Part shown: piece by piece, positions 25,667 to 34,678 of the stretch
Layout of the letters: each line of letters opens with the position of its first letter
Numbering within the stretch: position 1 is the stretch's first letter
Position numbers and translations under genes: made by a program
Assembly (NCBI GenBank): GCA_964538625.1
Contig: CAZIGH010000024.1
Location: 1 to 64,000 of the forward strand
Reading direction: 5' to 3'
DNA from: JAEUHM01 sp964538625
GTDB lineage: Bacteria; Verrucomicrobiota; Verrucomicrobiia; Verrucomicrobiales; Verrucomicrobiaceae
DNA: 64,000 nt
Notes under the pieces: model-generated
Told to the model about the DNA's origin: nothing
What the model saw: the letters and a program-made list of their open reading frames with translations, nothing else
Database searches by the model: none

Positions 25667-26482
25667 CTACAACACCGCCTTCTTGATGCGACCGAAGTCC
25701 GTACCGAGAAACCGCTGGGCGAGTGCCTCGAACTGCTCAGAGTAGTCGGTGAGATGGATTTCCAAGCCGGGCTTCGATTTGCCGGAGCGGAGAAGATTCG
25801 AATCTTCCAGCGTCCGCTTCACGTGTGCCGCACACGTGGAAGCAGAGTCCACCAGCCGCACCCGTCCGCCCAGCATCCGCTTGAGCACAGGCATCAGCAG
25901 CGGGTAGTGCGTGCAGCCTAGCACCAGCGTGTCGATGCCCCGCTCCAGCATGGGCTTCAGATACTCCTTGAGCACCGATTTCAGTGCGGGGTGATCCAGC
26001 CAGCCCTCCTCGATGAAGGGCACCAGCAGCGGCGTTGCCACCGCCTCCACCAGCAGGTCCGGACGTTGCAGAGCTAGCGCGTGCTGATAGGCACAGCTGC
26101 GAATGGTGCCCGCAGTGCCGATGATTCCCACCCTTCGGCACTCCGCATCCTCCAGTGTAGCTTCCACTCCCGGCTCCACCACTCCTATCACCGGCACTCG
26201 GAAGCTCTTTTGAAGATGCGGCAGCGCGTGGGCCGTAGCGGTATTGCAAGCCACCACCACCGCCTTCACCTCTCGGTTCAGAAGAAACTGCGTATCCTCC
26301 GTGGCGAACCTCCGAATCGTATCCGGAGACTTGGAGCCATACGGTACCCGAGCCGTGTCTCCAAGGTAAACGATGGACTCGTTCGGCAGCAACTCACGCA
26401 GTGCCCGCACCACCGTCAGACCACCGACACCAGAATCAAATACACCTAGGGGAGAACTCGCCTGCATGAAAATCGTCCCCAT
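25667..26482 (-). CDS. murI: Glutamate racemase
   Basis: MurI interconverts L- and D-glutamate for peptidoglycan. The 271-residue protein carries both catalytic cysteine motifs: ACNTATAHA (about residue 79) and GCTHYPLLMP (about residue 190), plus the N-terminal GVFDSGVGGLTVVRAL and the YLGDTARVPYGSKS loop. An internal ATG five codons in is an alternative start. It is transcribed toward sdhB (convergent), followed on the same strand side by a hypothetical gene upstream. Presence of MurI fits a peptidoglycan-containing verrucomicrobium. Confidence 0.96.
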   Translation of the reverse strand: MGTIFMQASSPLGVFDSGVGGLTVVRALRELLPNESIVYLGDTARVPYGSKSPDTIRRFATEDTQFLLNREVKAVVVACNTATAHALPHLQKSFRVPVIGVVEPGVEATLEDAECRRVGIIGTAGTIRSCAYQHALALQRPDLLVEAVATPLLVPFIEEGWLDHPALKSVLKEYLKPMLERGIDTLVLGCTHYPLLMPVLKRMLGGRVRLVDSASTCAAHVKRTLEDSNLLRSGKSKPGLEIHLTDYSEQFEALAQRFLGTDFGRIKKAVL

Positions 26483-26523
26483 TCAAGCGCAAGCCTCGCC
26501 TCGCGCATGTGATTTCGTGAGCC

Positions 26524-27075
26524 TCATTGCAGCCTTACCCTCCGCCTCGCCTCCACCAACAGCTCACTTCGCCGGTTCCTCCTCAGCGTAAACTCCTCCC
26601 TCACCGACAGCGCACGTTCTCTGGAACCGTGCTCCACTTCCACCAGCGCACTCTGCGCCGCCGCATTGAGCCTGATAATGCGAAAAACGGGCTCCCGCCC
26701 CACCCGGAAAAAGCAATGCAACGGCACATGCGTGTGCGCCGCGTTCCAGAGAAAGCGAGCCGGCGGAAAGGCATCCACCATCGACAGCGCCAGCAGCACC
26801 TCCCGCACCAGCTTCTCCCCGTGCTGAATCGTGAGTTTCATCGCCAGTGCGCGACACTTCAAAGTCTCCAGATAGGCCAGTACCGGGTTCCGTTTGTCCT
26901 CCTCTATCTCCTCAATCAGCTCCCGCGCATGCACGGCCATCGCCACCTGAAACTCCTCCCGCGAGATTTCCCCCGCATCCCAGCGGCGAAAAAGTTCGCG
27001 CGGCGTCGGCACTTGGCTGGCATTCTGGGGAGGATTCACTCCCCGCAACCGAACAGCAGGAACGACAACTTGCAA
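26524..27075 (-). CDS. Hypothetical protein (183 residues)
   Basis: No domain recognised. The sequence is soluble, rich in Arg and Glu, with a helical stretch (ELFRRWDAGEISREEFQVAMAVHARELIEEIEE, described by its charged pattern) and a following beta-like half around HCFFRVGREPVFRIIRL. The opposite strand is also open here, but its translation is very rich in Pro/His/Arg and looks like a shadow. Gene is 41 nt upstream of murI on the same strand. The true start could lie several codons downstream, near PTPRELF. Confidence 0.55.
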   Translation of the reverse strand: MQVVVPAVRLRGVNPPQNASQVPTPRELFRRWDAGEISREEFQVAMAVHARELIEEIEEDKRNPVLAYLETLKCRALAMKLTIQHGEKLVREVLLALSMVDAFPPARFLWNAAHTHVPLHCFFRVGREPVFRIIRLNAAAQSALVEVEHGSRERALSVREEFTLRRNRRSELLVEARRRVRLQ

Positions 27076-27119
27076 GAGTCATACTGACTCATTCAAAATG
27101 TGCAAAAGATAGACAATTA

Positions 27120-27134
27120 ATGTCATTTTGACAT
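27120..27134. promoter_or_regulatory. Small palindrome in the AT-rich gap before the hsp20 genes
   Basis: ATGTCA-TTT-TGACAT is a perfect inverted repeat in a 190-bp AT-rich divergent intergenic region; TTGACA within it could be a -35 box. It may be an operator for the heat-shock gene downstream or the hypothetical gene upstream. No CIRCE element is seen. Confidence 0.4.
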
Positions 27135-27267
27135 ATTTCGTATCTATAAACCTTTATACAGAAACGCGTTAGAACCTTGATTTATCAGGCCATACCGCGT
27201 GTCCCAGCCTCTTGGCACAGCCCGTGCAATACCTCTCCCCGTCAAACAAACCATCTCATCGAAAACC

Positions 27268-27714
27268 ATGAAACTGACTCGTTGCAATACCGATACCTGC
27301 ACCCCCTCCACCGTCTCCCGGCTTCCCAACTTGGACGCCTGGCTGACCAGCCCCTTCGCGGGGTTCTCCGCCCTGAATCCCTTCTTTGACTTCGGTCGCC
27401 TATTCGCTTCTCCAGAGGCCCGTTTGGCAGCCGATGTCTTTGAGGATGATTCCAATCTCTACACCCGATTCGAAGTCCCAGGGGTCAAGAAGGACGACGT
27501 GAAGGTGGAAGTGGTGGACCGCAAACTCACCGTGAGCGTGAGCCGGAAGGACACCTCCGCAGACGGCGAGCGCTCCTTTGCCCTCACCCGCTCCCTCAGC
27601 ATCCCCGACCTCGTGGCTGAAGACCAAATCAGCGCCCGGCTGGAGGATGGCATCCTGACCGTGACTCTGCCCAAACAGGAACAGCAGAAACCACGCACTA
27701 TTGAGATCCTGTAA
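27268..27714 (+). CDS. Hsp20/alpha-crystallin small heat-shock protein
   Basis: A 148-residue chaperone. ATG 27268 is preferred to an upstream GTG-type frame because it gives a normal-length N-terminal arm. The alpha-crystallin domain (about residues 55-145) shows YTRFEVPGVKKDDVKVEV, a FALTRSLSIPD strand and the signature GILTVTLPK, followed by a short tail with the IxI-like TIEIL. Small heat-shock proteins hold unfolding proteins during stress. A second member follows 72 nt downstream after a hairpin. Confidence 0.92.
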   Translation: MKLTRCNTDTCTPSTVSRLPNLDAWLTSPFAGFSALNPFFDFGRLFASPEARLAADVFEDDSNLYTRFEVPGVKKDDVKVEVVDRKLTVSVSRKDTSADGERSFALTRSLSIPDLVAEDQISARLEDGILTVTLPKQEQQKPRTIEIL

Positions 27715-27723
27715 ACAAACCGT

Positions 27724-27752
27724 GGGAGCGCCCCGGCGTTCGAGGCGCTCCC
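27724..27752 (+). terminator. Stem-loop between the two hsp20 genes
   Basis: GGGAGCGCC pairs perfectly with GGCGCTCCC across an 11-nt loop. No T-run follows, so it may be an attenuator or mRNA-stability stem more than a strong terminator. Confidence 0.6.
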
Positions 27753-27786
27753 CAGCCACCAACCCTCATCCCTATCTCCTCATCCC

Positions 27787-28155
27787 ATGAACACCGCAAC
27801 CTCTTCCCCCAACGGCACCCACACCTCCAATCCCACCATGCAGCCTCGCTACCAAGTCGAGAGGAGTGATGACAGCACCATCGTCCGCGTCGCTCTGCCC
27901 GGTGTGCCAAAGGATCTAGTGAGCATCTCGTTTGACAAAGGCGTGCTCACCGTGAAAGGCAGTCGGCGCTCCAACCGGCCAGACTCATGGCGTGTGGTCC
28001 ACCGTGAGCTGGCTGACGTGGACTTTGCCCTGAACCTCCGGCTCGCCAGTCAGGTGGATGTGGACAAGCTCACCGCCGCTTATGAAGACGGCGTTCTGTC
28101 CCTCACCCTGCCCGTGCGCGAGAGCGCCAAGCCGCGCCTCATCGCCGTCAACTGA
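27787..28155 (+). CDS. Second Hsp20-family small heat-shock protein
   Basis: A 122-residue, shorter paralogue. The crystallin domain runs from RYQVERSDDSTIVRVALPGV to the signature GVLSLTLPV and a tail RLIAVN. The middle strand HRELADVDFALNLRLAS is more divergent than in the upstream copy. It probably co-assembles with or complements the upstream chaperone. Transcription likely ends at the strong hairpin 28187-28214. Confidence 0.88.
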   Translation: MNTATSSPNGTHTSNPTMQPRYQVERSDDSTIVRVALPGVPKDLVSISFDKGVLTVKGSRRSNRPDSWRVVHRELADVDFALNLRLASQVDVDKLTAAYEDGVLSLTLPVRESAKPRLIAVN

Positions 28156-28186
28156 TCAGCTCCGGCAGAAAGCGCACACTTCCCCA

Positions 28187-28214
28187 CAGCCCGCAGCACA
28201 AAAGCTGCGGGCTG
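28187..28214 (+). terminator. Strong terminator-like hairpin after the hsp20 pair
   Basis: CAGCCCGCAGC and GCTGCGGGCTG form an 11-bp perfect stem with a 6-nt loop, 31 nt after the stop; the following TTCGGTT is only weakly T-rich. Confidence 0.7.
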
Positions 28215-28313
28215 TTCGGTTGCAAAGGTGGCAGAAGGCGTGAATGATCTACTGACCGCTGCGTCTGATCACGAACGCCACCCAAACCTCCATCCCCACC
28301 TCCACTGCCTGCC

Positions 28314-29180
28314 ATGAACTCCATCCCCGCACTCCGCATTCTCTCCATCGTCGCCATCCTCGCCTGCGGTGGACTCGGATTCGCCCTCTGGCAGAATGGC
28401 GAGTCTCATCGGAAAGCCCTCGCCGCTGCCGAGGATGCGCACAAGCGCGCCATCGACGACCTCCAGTCCTCCCACAACGCCGCGCTCGCCGTCGAGCAGG
28501 AGAAGCACCTCGCCGCCCTCAAAAAACTTACCGAAGAGCACGAGAAAGCCATCGACACTCTCCGCAATGACCAGCGCCGCCAAATGACGACAGCCATGAA
28601 AGAGTTTGAGGACATCTTTGACGGCAACCGCCGCACGATCGACTACCTCAATGTGCTCGAGGGCCGCATCCGCTCTGGACAGTCCGTCTCAAAGGCCGAG
28701 GTCGAAAAACTCGCCATCATCGCCACCGGACTCGGCTTTCTCCAAAAGGAATACCAAAAGCCCTTCAGCGAGTTCAAACAACTCGAGGAGTTCCTCTCCA
28801 GACAAGCAGCCAGTCTCCCCGGACGCAATGCAGAAAGCACACCGCAACGCTTCGGATTTTTCAAGCGTGTCTTCAGCAAGGAAGCGCGCGAGGCGCAGAA
28901 ACAACAGCTACGGGACGAAGGTGCCCGCGAAGCCTTCGAGGCCGCCCAGGTCAAGTTCAACGCCGTTTATGCAGCCGCACAGCGCCAGATGGCATCCGTC
29001 ACCATCAATGCGGATCAGTACGTGAAAAAGATTTACGACCTCATCGACGAGAAGAACAAGGCCAACGCAGAAGACCTCGGGCAGTTCTTTGACGAAGCAC
29101 GCAAAGCCCTACGCACTCACCAGGAAGTACTCGACTTCCAGCCTACCGAGCTGCCAGCCGACAATCGCCCGCAGCCATAG
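28314..29180 (+). CDS. Membrane-anchored coiled-coil protein of unknown function
   Basis: A 288-residue protein with one N-terminal hydrophobic anchor (LRILSIVAILACGGLGFALW) and then long charged helices: an Ala/Glu/Lys/His-rich coiled coil (residues about 30-95) and further helical segments around AREAQKQQLRDEGAREAFEA. No known domain is recognised. It is probably periplasmic, held in the inner membrane by the first helix. Neighbours (hsp20 genes before, convergent rnhC after) give no hint. It ends 9 nt from the end of rnhC. Confidence 0.7.
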   Translation: MNSIPALRILSIVAILACGGLGFALWQNGESHRKALAAAEDAHKRAIDDLQSSHNAALAVEQEKHLAALKKLTEEHEKAIDTLRNDQRRQMTTAMKEFEDIFDGNRRTIDYLNVLEGRIRSGQSVSKAEVEKLAIIATGLGFLQKEYQKPFSEFKQLEEFLSRQAASLPGRNAESTPQRFGFFKRVFSKEAREAQKQQLRDEGAREAFEAAQVKFNAVYAAAQRQMASVTINADQYVKKIYDLIDEKNKANAEDLGQFFDEARKALRTHQEVLDFQPTELPADNRPQP

Positions 29181-29189
29181 GCAGCAGGT

Positions 29190-30137
29190 TTACTCTCGCC
29201 CCTTCACCTCCGCAGCCACAGGTCTGCCCAGCACCTCTGCTGCGGTGCGGAAGTGCATCTTCGCCACCAAGCTCAGAGCCTGCTCTCCACGCTGTGCCAC
29301 CAACTGGCGCGCGGCTTCCTTGACCCCCTCCGAGACACCCTTCGGCAAACTCGTTCCAGAGCGTCTGCCCGTCTCTTCCAGCCACTTCACAAAACGATCC
29401 CGCGCCAGGATGGACGCCGCCGCCACAGCGGGATCACTCTCCGCCTTAGTCCGCTGTACCAGCTCGATCGCACGGCCCTTCTCTTTCAGCGCGCGCTTCA
29501 GTACCGCAGGGTTTGCAAACTGGTCTGACACCGCCAGCGTGCAGTCCGGCACCCGGGTCAGCAGGTTTTCCAGCACCGTCGCGTGGCCCCAAGCCAAAAG
29601 GCGATTCAGATTGCCAAACTTGTCGTAGAGCTGGTTGTACTTCTCCGGGCCTATGGACACCATCTCAGCAGTCACGCCGGGAGTCTCCCGGATCAAGCCC
29701 GCCAGCGCCGAGATACGTTTGTCACTGGAGATCCTTTTGCTGTCCGTCACCCCCTCATCCAGCAGCCGCCTCGCCGCCCCTTCCGCCAAATGCACACCCG
29801 CTATGACCAGCGGCCCGAAAAAATCTCCCTTGCCGCTTTCATCCACGCCGATGTGCGGCAAGAACCACTCCGGGTGATGCACCTCCTCGTAGCCCAGCTC
29901 CGCCTTCTCCAGCACCAGCGGCTCCAGCTTCAACGTCACAAAGTCTTCCGTACCCTTGCCCTGTACCACCACCTTCGGACCCTTCTCATACACCAGCACG
30001 TTCACCCCCGGCCGCGTGCCAGCGAATAAACAATATGGCTTGGTTTCGAACTCAAAGCCCTCCTCCTTCAGCACCTCCCTCAGCTTGCTGGCTTGCTGGG
30101 CAGTGAGAGGCTTCGTGTAAGTGGTGGGCGCTGGCAT
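29190..30137 (-). CDS. rnhC: Ribonuclease HIII
   Basis: RNase HIII removes RNA from RNA-DNA hybrids. The 315-residue protein has the N-terminal TBP-like substrate-binding domain (first 90 residues) and the catalytic domain beginning GVDESGKGDFFGPLVIAG, where D and E are active-site residues; VTDSKRIS supplies another acidic residue, and AAASILARDRFVKWLEE is the conserved helix. HIII differs from HII by the TBP-like extension. It is divergent from mutY with a 46-bp gap. Confidence 0.94.
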   Translation of the reverse strand: MPAPTTYTKPLTAQQASKLREVLKEEGFEFETKPYCLFAGTRPGVNVLVYEKGPKVVVQGKGTEDFVTLKLEPLVLEKAELGYEEVHHPEWFLPHIGVDESGKGDFFGPLVIAGVHLAEGAARRLLDEGVTDSKRISSDKRISALAGLIRETPGVTAEMVSIGPEKYNQLYDKFGNLNRLLAWGHATVLENLLTRVPDCTLAVSDQFANPAVLKRALKEKGRAIELVQRTKAESDPAVAAASILARDRFVKWLEETGRRSGTSLPKGVSEGVKEAARQLVAQRGEQALSLVAKMHFRTAAEVLGRPVAAEVKGRE

Positions 30138-30183
30138 TTGGGTTCGACACTACGCCGCCTTTGCGTTTTGTCATCGTTCTCTC

Positions 30184-31200
30184 ATGCCTGCCGCCGTTTC
30201 CATCCACTCCGTCACTTCCCTGCTGGAGGAATGGTTCGCCCGCACAGGCAGGGACTACCCCTGGCGCAGAACGCACGATCCCTACGCCATCCTCGTCTCC
30301 GAGGTCATGCTCCAGCAGACACAAATCGCCACCGTCCTCTCACGAGGATACTTCGAGAACTGGATGGCCCGCTTCCCAGACTTCAGCACCCTCGCTGCCG
30401 CTCACGAGAACGACGTCCTCAAAGCCTGGGAGGGCCTAGGCTACTACCGCCGCGCACGCAACCTGCAAAAGCTCGCCCGCGTCCTCACCGCAGAACATGC
30501 AGGCCTCATGCCGCGCGATTATCAGAGCATCCTCTCCCTCCCAGGAATAGGCCCCTACACCGCCGGTGCCATCTCATCGTTCGCCTTTGATGAAGCCCGC
30601 CCCGTCGTGGATGGCAACGTCGCCCGCGTGCTCTCCCGCCTCTATGATGACGATACCCCTGTGGACTCCAAACACGGCCAGTCACGCCTCTGGGAGCGTG
30701 CCACCGACCTCGTCCACGCCGCCACCAGCCCACGCATCTTCAACTCCGCTCTCATGGAACTCGGCCAGACCCTCTGCCGCACCGGAGCACCCGATTGCCT
30801 GCTCTGCCCACTCAAGCGCGAATGCCGCACAACCCGTGCCGCCCAGCTTCCTGTCAAATCCCGCCGCACCCCGCTCACGGACGTCCAGGAGCACGTCTTC
30901 CTCCTCATCAAAGAAGGCCGCATCCTCCTCGAGCAGGAGACCGGCAGCCGCCGCACAGGCATGTGGAAACTACCCACCCTGCCCGAGGAACATCAAAGCC
31001 TGCCCATTCTTTACCAGACGCGCTACGGCATCACCCGCTACCGCGTGCACCTCTTCATTCACCGCGCTCCACCCCAGATCGCTCCCATCCAGCATCAGTC
31101 ATTCTTCCCACCATCTGACCTCCCCACCCTCGTCATGCCAAGCCCCTACCGCAGAGCACTGGAGTCCGTCCTATCCCTCATTGAGCCGAAAGATTTTTAA
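30184..31200 (+). CDS. mutY: A/G-specific adenine DNA glycosylase
   Basis: MutY removes adenine mispaired with 8-oxoguanine. In this 338-residue protein the catalytic glutamate lies in SEVMLQQTQIATV, the helix-hairpin-helix is LPGIGPYTAGAI, the catalytic aspartate is in VVDGNVARVLSRL, and the iron-sulfur ligands follow the C-x6-C-x2-C-x5-C spacing in CRTGAPDCLLCPLKREC. A C-terminal NUDIX-like domain (about 240-338) for 8-oxoG recognition is present but degenerate. ATG 30184 gives the expected N-terminus; an upstream GTG extension is unlikely. Confidence 0.95.
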   Translation: MPAAVSIHSVTSLLEEWFARTGRDYPWRRTHDPYAILVSEVMLQQTQIATVLSRGYFENWMARFPDFSTLAAAHENDVLKAWEGLGYYRRARNLQKLARVLTAEHAGLMPRDYQSILSLPGIGPYTAGAISSFAFDEARPVVDGNVARVLSRLYDDDTPVDSKHGQSRLWERATDLVHAATSPRIFNSALMELGQTLCRTGAPDCLLCPLKRECRTTRAAQLPVKSRRTPLTDVQEHVFLLIKEGRILLEQETGSRRTGMWKLPTLPEEHQSLPILYQTRYGITRYRVHLFIHRAPPQIAPIQHQSFFPPSDLPTLVMPSPYRRALESVLSLIEPKDF

Positions 31201-31258
31201 CTGCAAAATGTTTGCGTTTAAGGCTTGACCTTAACGCAAATCGTTTGCACTTTCTCTC
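31201..31258 (+). promoter_or_regulatory. Palindrome upstream of the zinc-uptake genes, possible Zur site
   Basis: TTTGCGTTTAAGG (31211-) and CCTTAACGCAAA (-31240) form an imperfect palindrome, flanked by two further TTTGC-like half sites (GCAAAATG, CGTTTGCA). The region lies in the 58-bp gap between mutY and a His-rich outer-membrane protein gene. Binding by a Fur-family zinc regulator is inferred from the operon content only. Confidence 0.5.
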
Positions 31259-32542
31259 ATGGTATCCGCTCCGTCTCCTCGCCTGATCCTCCCTGCCCTG
31301 GCTCTCCTAGTCTCGCTCGCCTCCCCTTCCCTCGCCCCCGCCGGTGAACCGCGCCCTGACCCACAAGCCGCGTCCGCCGCCTCCGCAGAGGATCCTCTCG
31401 GATTTTCATTCGGAGGACTCTTCTACCCCCACCTTCACGCGCACGCCGCCTTTGGCGACTCCACCGGCGACCCAGCGCTCCTCGCAGCAGGGCACCACGA
31501 CCCACGAAACGATGGCTTCACCTTGCAAGGGCTCGAAGCCGGGCTCTCCGGACGCATCAACCACTGGCTTGAGACATTCACCGCCTTTCATCTCAGCTAC
31601 AACGAACCCGCGGCAGAATGGGAGCATGGTTTTGAGGAATGGTTCGCCAAAATCAAGAACCTTCCCGGCGGTCTCGAACTTCGAGGCGGCAAGTTCCTGA
31701 CCCGCTTCGGCCTCCAAAACGCCACGCATCTCCACGGCTGGGACTGGCCAGACTTGTATCTGGTCAACGGCAGGTTCCTGGGCGACCACCACCTGGCGAG
31801 CATCGGCGGGGAAGCCACCTGGATGCTGCCCGTGCCGTGGACCTCAGCCCTCGGCCTCAGCCTTGGCGTCATGGACGACCGTGAACACGAAGATCAGCAC
31901 CACCATGAGCACGACCACACTGAGGAAGCCCTCTACGAGTCTGAAGGTGCCCTCTTCGACGACGTACTCACCAGCGTCCACTGGACGAACCAGTTCAACT
32001 GGAATGACTTCCACCAGTTCCGAGCCGGAGCCTCTGCCGCATGGGGTGACAACCAGTGGAACCGCCAGTCAGCCGTCTATGGCATCCACTTCGAGTACCT
32101 TTGGCGCGAGAACGGTCTCGAACCCGGAGGACGCTCCTTCCGCTGGCGGAATGAGGTCATGCTGCGCCGGTTTGGAGCCGTGAGCAGCCAACTGCACGAA
32201 GACGAGCCTCACGAAGAAGAGGACCATCACGAAGAAGCACATCACGAAGATGATGCCGTCCGCCGCGCAACCCTCACCGAAACCGGCTTTTACACCGACC
32301 TGCGCTACGGTTGGCACTCCGGCCTCGAAGTCGCCCTGCGCGGCGAGTGGGTGCAAGGCATCGCTGATGCAGGCCTCGACGAGCGCTACCGCCTCAGTCC
32401 CGGAATCGCCTACTATTTCAAAGGCCAGCGCCACCTCACCCTACGCCTCTCCTACAACTACGACCACAGCGACCTCCGCGGCGAAGACCATTCCATCTGG
32501 GCCCAAGTGGGATTCAACTTCGGCGGCCCTGAAGTCCGTTAG
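31259..32542 (+). CDS. Histidine-rich outer-membrane protein, putative zinc porin
   Basis: A 427-residue protein with a signal peptide (LPALALLVSLASPSLAPA) and alternating aromatic strands typical of a beta barrel (for example YLTLRLSYNYDHS-like C-terminal strands). Two long loops are packed with His/Asp/Glu: around HEDQHHHEHDHTEE and HEEEDHHEEAHHEDD. Such loops suit metal capture. It is the first gene of a run with ZnuA and ZnuC homologues, supporting a role in zinc entry across the outer membrane. It lacks a TonB-receptor plug. Function is inferred from context. Confidence 0.65.
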   Translation: MVSAPSPRLILPALALLVSLASPSLAPAGEPRPDPQAASAASAEDPLGFSFGGLFYPHLHAHAAFGDSTGDPALLAAGHHDPRNDGFTLQGLEAGLSGRINHWLETFTAFHLSYNEPAAEWEHGFEEWFAKIKNLPGGLELRGGKFLTRFGLQNATHLHGWDWPDLYLVNGRFLGDHHLASIGGEATWMLPVPWTSALGLSLGVMDDREHEDQHHHEHDHTEEALYESEGALFDDVLTSVHWTNQFNWNDFHQFRAGASAAWGDNQWNRQSAVYGIHFEYLWRENGLEPGGRSFRWRNEVMLRRFGAVSSQLHEDEPHEEEDHHEEAHHEDDAVRRATLTETGFYTDLRYGWHSGLEVALRGEWVQGIADAGLDERYRLSPGIAYYFKGQRHLTLRLSYNYDHSDLRGEDHSIWAQVGFNFGGPEVR

Positions 32543-32575
32543 ACAAGACCCCACTCCTACCTCCGTTATCTCCTC

Positions 32576-33469
32576 ATGAAACACCTCCTCACCGCTTTGA
32601 CACTTCTCGGTCTCACCATGACCGCGCAGGCAAAGATCAAGATCATCTCCCTTCATCCCCTTCTCGGAGACCTCGCCAGACAAGTCGCAGGTGACACCGC
32701 CGAAGTCGTTGATCTCCTCAAACCCGGCGGTGACGTTCACCACTTCGAGCCCACCGCCCGAGACGTCGCCTCCATGAAAGGTGCCGCCATCATCCTCGCC
32801 TCCGGAAAGGGCCTGGAGAACTTCCTTGGCAATCTCCGCGACAGCGTGCCCGGCGTGCCATTGATCGAAGTAGGTCGCACCATTCCCTCCATCAAGATAG
32901 AGCCCGGCTCCGAACTCTTCTACTGCTGCCCCGAGCACTCCCGTGGCTCCATAGATCCCCACTGGTGGCACAGCGCTGAGAACATGCGCCGCGCCGCACG
33001 CATCATCGGTGATGAACTGGCCAAGGTCGATCCTGCAAACGCTCCCGCCTACAAGGCCGGAGCCACCGAAGCATCAGCCAAGATAGCAGGCTACAAAACC
33101 TGGGCCCAGCAGCAGCTCGCACAGATCCCCCGTTCCGACCGCAAGCTCGTCACCGCTCACGCCGCCTTCAGCTACTTCTGCAAGGAGTTCGGCTTCAAAA
33201 GCATTCCAGTGCTCGGCCTCAGCAGACAGGACGAAGCATCCGCCACCTACATCACCGAGGCCGTCAAAGCCATCCGCGAGAACAACGTCAAAGCCGTCTT
33301 CCCCGAGGACCAGGCCAATCCCAAAGTCCTGCGCGAGATCGTGCGAGAGACCGGCGTCCGCATCGGAGACTATCTCATAGCCGATGGCACCCATCCCGAG
33401 GCGCACACCTTTGCCGACATGCTTCGGCACAACGTGAATGCCATCGTCAAAGCTCTGAAACCCCAGTGA
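32576..33469 (+). CDS. znuA: Zinc ABC transporter substrate-binding protein (ZnuA/A-1 family)
   Basis: A 297-residue periplasmic protein with signal peptide (LTALTLLGLTMTAQA). Cluster A-I metal-site residues are visible: His in GGDVHHFEPTARDV, His in DPHWWHSAENM, His in VTAHAAFSYF and an acidic residue near ADGTHPEAHT. An unusual CC pair lies just before the second site (FYCCPEHSRG). Members bind Zn or Mn; the His set and neighbouring His-rich porin favour zinc. It is followed at 1 nt by a small membrane protein and then the ATPase. Confidence 0.88.
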   Translation: MKHLLTALTLLGLTMTAQAKIKIISLHPLLGDLARQVAGDTAEVVDLLKPGGDVHHFEPTARDVASMKGAAIILASGKGLENFLGNLRDSVPGVPLIEVGRTIPSIKIEPGSELFYCCPEHSRGSIDPHWWHSAENMRRAARIIGDELAKVDPANAPAYKAGATEASAKIAGYKTWAQQQLAQIPRSDRKLVTAHAAFSYFCKEFGFKSIPVLGLSRQDEASATYITEAVKAIRENNVKAVFPEDQANPKVLREIVRETGVRIGDYLIADGTHPEAHTFADMLRHNVNAIVKALKPQ

Positions 33470-33470
33470 C

Positions 33471-33899
33471 ATGCGCGGCTCCCCACCACTGCATCTCGCA
33501 CTCATCCTCGTTGGGTTCGCATTGATCGCCCTGCCGCTCATCGGACTCACCTCCATGGCCGTCCCCACCACCTCGGGTGCCCCCTCCTTGGCTGAGCGCC
33601 AGCCTGAACACCAGGTTTTCATTCGCCTTCGCTTTGCCCACCCCCCATCCCACGTCACCCTCTCTGACGCAGAACAGACCCTGTACGAAGGACAGACCGA
33701 ACTCCTTCAAGAACTCTCCCGCACCCTCATCATACCCGCAGAGGGACTTGAACTCTCCCTCACCGTAAAGTGGCCAGAAGGCACTCCAGACACCGCCGTC
33801 ACCCTGGAACTGGAACCAGATGCACTGGATACCCAGTCCCAAACCCGCTGGAGTACTGGCCCCGTCATGGAGGAGGTCCTCCCCTTCGTCTGGAAATGA
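33471..33899 (+). CDS. Hypothetical membrane-anchored protein in the zinc operon
   Basis: A 142-residue protein with one N-terminal hydrophobic segment (LALILVGFALIALPLIGL) and a periplasmic-looking domain (beta-rich, HQVFIRLRFAHPPSHVTL and LELSLTVKWPEG). No family recognised. It sits between znuA and znuC, where a permease gene is often found, but with a single membrane segment it cannot be the permease. Its TGA overlaps the znuC ATG (ATGA). Confidence 0.65.
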   Translation: MRGSPPLHLALILVGFALIALPLIGLTSMAVPTTSGAPSLAERQPEHQVFIRLRFAHPPSHVTLSDAEQTLYEGQTELLQELSRTLIIPAEGLELSLTVKWPEGTPDTAVTLELEPDALDTQSQTRWSTGPVMEEVLPFVWK

Positions 33900-34678
33900 G
33901 CACCGCCACAACCACCACTGAAGCCGGGGACGACCACGTCTGCTGGGGCGCAGGACGCGAACACCTGCAACACCACCGCCTTGAAGTCACAGACCTCGTC
34001 GTCAGCTACCGCGAAGTGCTCGCACTCTCCGGCATCCGCTTCGCCACTGAGTGCGGTCGCAGCGTCGCACTCATAGGTCCCAACGGCGCAGGCAAAAGCA
34101 CCCTCCTCAAGTCCCTCGCCGGCCTCCTCCGTCCAGATGCCGGCATCATCCGCTGGCGCGGAAAACCCGTCGTCAAAAGCAGCCACGAGATCGCCTACCT
34201 CCCGCAACGCGGCCAAGTGGACTGGAACTTCCCCATCACCGTACGCGGCCTAGTCGAAATGGGCCGCTACCCCAGCCTCGGCTGGTGGCGCACCTACCGA
34301 AAGCACGATGCCGACATCGTCGAACGCGCCCTCTGCTCCATGAAACTGGAGGACCTCCAGCACCGTCAGATCAGTGCACTCTCCGGCGGCCAACAGCAGC
34401 GCACCTTCATCGCTCGCGCCCTGGCCCAAGAAGCTCACGTCTTGCTCCTGGATGAACCCTTCACCGGTCTCGACCGCCCTGCTCAGGAGAACCTGGAGCA
34501 GCTCTTTGTAGAACTCACCCGCGAAGGACGCCTCCTCATCGCTAGCCATCACGACCTCAAAACCGTGGAACGCATCTTCGACGACGTCCTCCTTCTCAAA
34601 CGCCAGCAAATCGCCTTTGGCTCCGTAGCAAAAACCTTCACTCCAGAGCTTGTAACAAGAGCTTACGCCACCGCATGA
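33896..34678 (+). CDS. znuC: Zinc-type ABC transporter ATP-binding protein
   Basis: A 260-residue ABC ATPase. Walker A GPNGAGKST, Q-loop YLPQRGQVDW, signature LSGGQQQR, Walker B VLLLDEPF and the switch His in ASHHDLKT are all present. The QRGQVDWNFPITV pattern is typical of the Zn/Mn (ZnuC/MntA) class. ATG 33896 overlaps the preceding stop. It would energise uptake of metal delivered by ZnuA, but no permease gene is next to it: the following gene is a cupin. Confidence 0.9.
   Translation: MSTATTTTEAGDDHVCWGAGREHLQHHRLEVTDLVVSYREVLALSGIRFATECGRSVALIGPNGAGKSTLLKSLAGLLRPDAGIIRWRGKPVVKSSHEIAYLPQRGQVDWNFPITVRGLVEMGRYPSLGWWRTYRKHDADIVERALCSMKLEDLQHRQISALSGGQQQRTFIARALAQEAHVLLLDEPFTGLDRPAQENLEQLFVELTREGRLLIASHHDLKTVERIFDDVLLLKRQQIAFGSVAKTFTPELVTRAYATA

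Noticed and set aside
26527..27087. A long plus-strand ORF opposite the hypothetical gene at 26524-27075
   Set aside because: Its translation is very rich in Arg, Pro, His and Gln, as expected for an antisense frame of GC-rich coding DNA; the minus-strand frame looks protein-like.
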